Positions 62,873 to 64,000 of a stretch of DNA of 64,000 bases are shown one piece after another (position 1 is the stretch's first letter; each line of letters starts with the position of its first letter). The stretch is from Paenalcaligenes hominis_A (GTDB lineage: Bacteria; Pseudomonadota; Gammaproteobacteria; Burkholderiales; Burkholderiaceae_B): positions 434,001-498,000 of the forward strand of contig NZ_JBGJKZ010000002.1 in NCBI RefSeq assembly GCF_041359055.1. The letters are read 5' to 3'. Made by a program: the position numbers and the translations under genes. Under the pieces are notes generated by a model. It worked only from the letters and a program-made list of their open reading frames with translations. It was not told where the DNA came from and made no database searches.

Positions 62873-64000
62873 ATGAACACTTCACGTTTTACCGGCCCAC
62901 GCCGTCAGAATGCAAAACTACTAGTGGGTCTACAAGCCCTAGGCGGTGCCAACCCAGCAGTAGTGGTTGCTTTGGGTGGGCTTGTAGGCAGCCAGCTTGC
63001 GACCAATCCCGAACACGCTACCATTCCTGTTAGTCTTTTTAATTTAGGCATGGCCTTAGGTATTTTACCTGCCGCTTTCTTTATGCGTAAGCTAGGGCGT
63101 CGCCGCGCTTATTTTATTGGCTCGCTATTAGGCATTGGAGGTGGCTTGGTCGCTTTTACAGGCATCACCCAAAGCTCGTTCCTTGTGTTTTGCTTGGGCA
63201 CTATTTTAGCGGGTTTCTATTCATCATACGTACAAAATTATCGCTTTGCTGCCGCAGACAGCGTAGCGGCTCCGTGGCGTCCGAAAGTGATTGCATGGGT
63301 AATGCTAGGTGGCTTAGTAGCGGCTGTGCTTGCCACACAAGTTATATTAAACACTCGCGACCTCTGGCCTAACACGCCATTTGCTGCCACCTTTTTAGCA
63401 CAGGCTGGCCTGGCTGCTTTGGCTCTGCCCTTGATTTTCTTTTTACGTGACGAGCTAATGAGCTCTAACACTGTGGTAAGTTCACATCAATCTAGCCCAG
63501 CGCGTCCTTTGTCGCAGATTTTAAAAAACCCACGCTTTATCATTGCGGTGCTAACTGGGATGGTGTCGTATAGTTTAATGAGCTTCATGATGACTGCTTC
63601 CCCCATAGCAATGGTTGGCTTTGGGCATAGCGTAGAAGACTCAACCTTGGGCGTGCAATGGCATATTCTAGCTATGTTTGCGCCTAGTTTTTTTACCTCA
63701 AAACTCATTGAGCGTTTTGGAAAAATCCCCGTCACTTTAAGCGGTATTGCCCTACTTGGCGGCGCCAGTATAGCTGCCCTAAGCGGCCTAAGCGTGATGC
63801 ATTTTTGGCTAAGTCTCATTTTGTTGGGAATAGGCTGGAATTTCAGCTTTATCGGGGCCACTACCCTTGTCACCGACTGTTACGAGGCATCAGAAACCAG
63901 CAAAGTCCAAGCGCTCAACGACTTCTTAATTTTTGGCTCAGTCGCCTTGTCGTCTTTTTCCTCTGGAAATCTGCTAGCCCAATACGGTTGGACTCAGCTA
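62873..64000 (+). CDS. MFS transporter (partial, C-terminus outside the window)
   Basis: The reading frame is open from the ATG at 62873 to the window end, 376 codons with no stop. It starts MNTSRFTGPRRQNAKLLVGL and has about ten hydrophobic segments so far. The cytoplasmic loop between helices 2 and 3 reads FMRKLGRRRAYFIGSLLG, the typical MFS signature position. A long central loop follows DELMSS. The substrate cannot be predicted. The 120-nt gap to the divergent pseudouridine synthase gene holds no clear promoter. Confidence 0.9.
   Translation, partial: MNTSRFTGPRRQNAKLLVGLQALGGANPAVVVALGGLVGSQLATNPEHATIPVSLFNLGMALGILPAAFFMRKLGRRRAYFIGSLLGIGGGLVAFTGITQSSFLVFCLGTILAGFYSSYVQNYRFAAADSVAAPWRPKVIAWVMLGGLVAAVLATQVILNTRDLWPNTPFAATFLAQAGLAALALPLIFFLRDELMSSNTVVSSHQSSPARPLSQILKNPRFIIAVLTGMVSYSLMSFMMTASPIAMVGFGHSVEDSTLGVQWHILAMFAPSFFTSKLIERFGKIPVTLSGIALLGGASIAALSGLSVMHFWLSLILLGIGWNFSFIGATTLVTDCYEASETSKVQALNDFLIFGSVALSSFSSGNLLAQYGWTQL

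Noticed and set aside
1..64000. tRNA, rRNA, CRISPR, insertion sequence or prophage
   Set aside because: I saw no tRNA-like cloverleaf text, no regular spaced repeats, no transposase or integrase motifs and no attachment-site duplications. Small RNAs without sequence hallmarks could be missed.

Overview
The window looks like core chromosome of a betaproteobacterium in the family Alcaligenaceae (Burkholderiales). This is an inference from gene order and protein style: rpsB-tsf-pyrH-frr-uppS-cdsA-dxr-rseP-bamA-skp-lpxD-fabZ-lpxA-lpxB-rnhB, a pyruvate dehydrogenase operon whose E3 subunit carries its own lipoyl domain, and FixL/FixJ-type regulators beside aceE. Base composition is moderate (by eye below 50% GC), unlike high-GC Bordetella, so a lower-GC genus such as Paenalcaligenes, Oligella or Pelistega is a reasonable but unproven guess. 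I see no tRNA, rRNA, CRISPR array, insertion sequence or prophage. Nearly all sequence is coding.

Layout. 1-4.0 kb: the start of ppsA (cut by the window edge) with its divergent regulator ppsR, then an RNA methyltransferase. 4.0-18.5 kb: a long minus-strand block for translation (rpsB, tsf, frr), UMP kinase, isoprenoid and phospholipid precursors (dxr, uppS, cdsA), envelope assembly (rseP, bamA, skp) and lipid A (lpxD, fabZ, lpxA, lpxB), ending with rnhB and the methyltransferase. 18.8-23.5 kb: map, glnD, a MarC-family membrane protein and dsbB, closed by a bidirectional terminator. 23.5-27.7 kb: folC, a SPOR protein, cvpA and purF. The PurF has Ser where the glutaminase nucleophile Cys should be. 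27.7-34 kb: aceE-aceF-lpdA (pyruvate dehydrogenase). It is divergent from a membrane PAS histidine kinase, a FixJ-type regulator, folD, an M3 oligopeptidase and a SCO1/SenC protein.

40-42.3 kb is a small copper cluster (CueR, CopZ, a flavoprotein disulfide reductase, SCO1 nearby). 42.3-49.4 kb is a five-gene block of an RND efflux pump followed by pdxJ and a nitroreductase. 49.6-52.3 kb is a three-gene ABC importer of the TrpXYZ type. 52.5-53.5 kb holds a spermidine-synthase-like protein and a 48-residue protein with its own promoter, leader hairpin and terminator. 53.7-58 kb is xth, an unrecognised 110-residue protein, gmk, rpoZ and a RelA/SpoT protein. The last part holds azlCD, ppiD, a glycerophosphodiesterase, a pseudouridine synthase and the start of an MFS transporter cut by the window end.

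I did not find an obviously new multi-gene system. The most unusual points are the PurF with two altered glutaminase-site residues, the compact 48-residue gene unit with a terminator-like leader hairpin, the structured rpsB leader and the inverted repeats before map, and the copper cluster pairing CopZ with a disulfide reductase.
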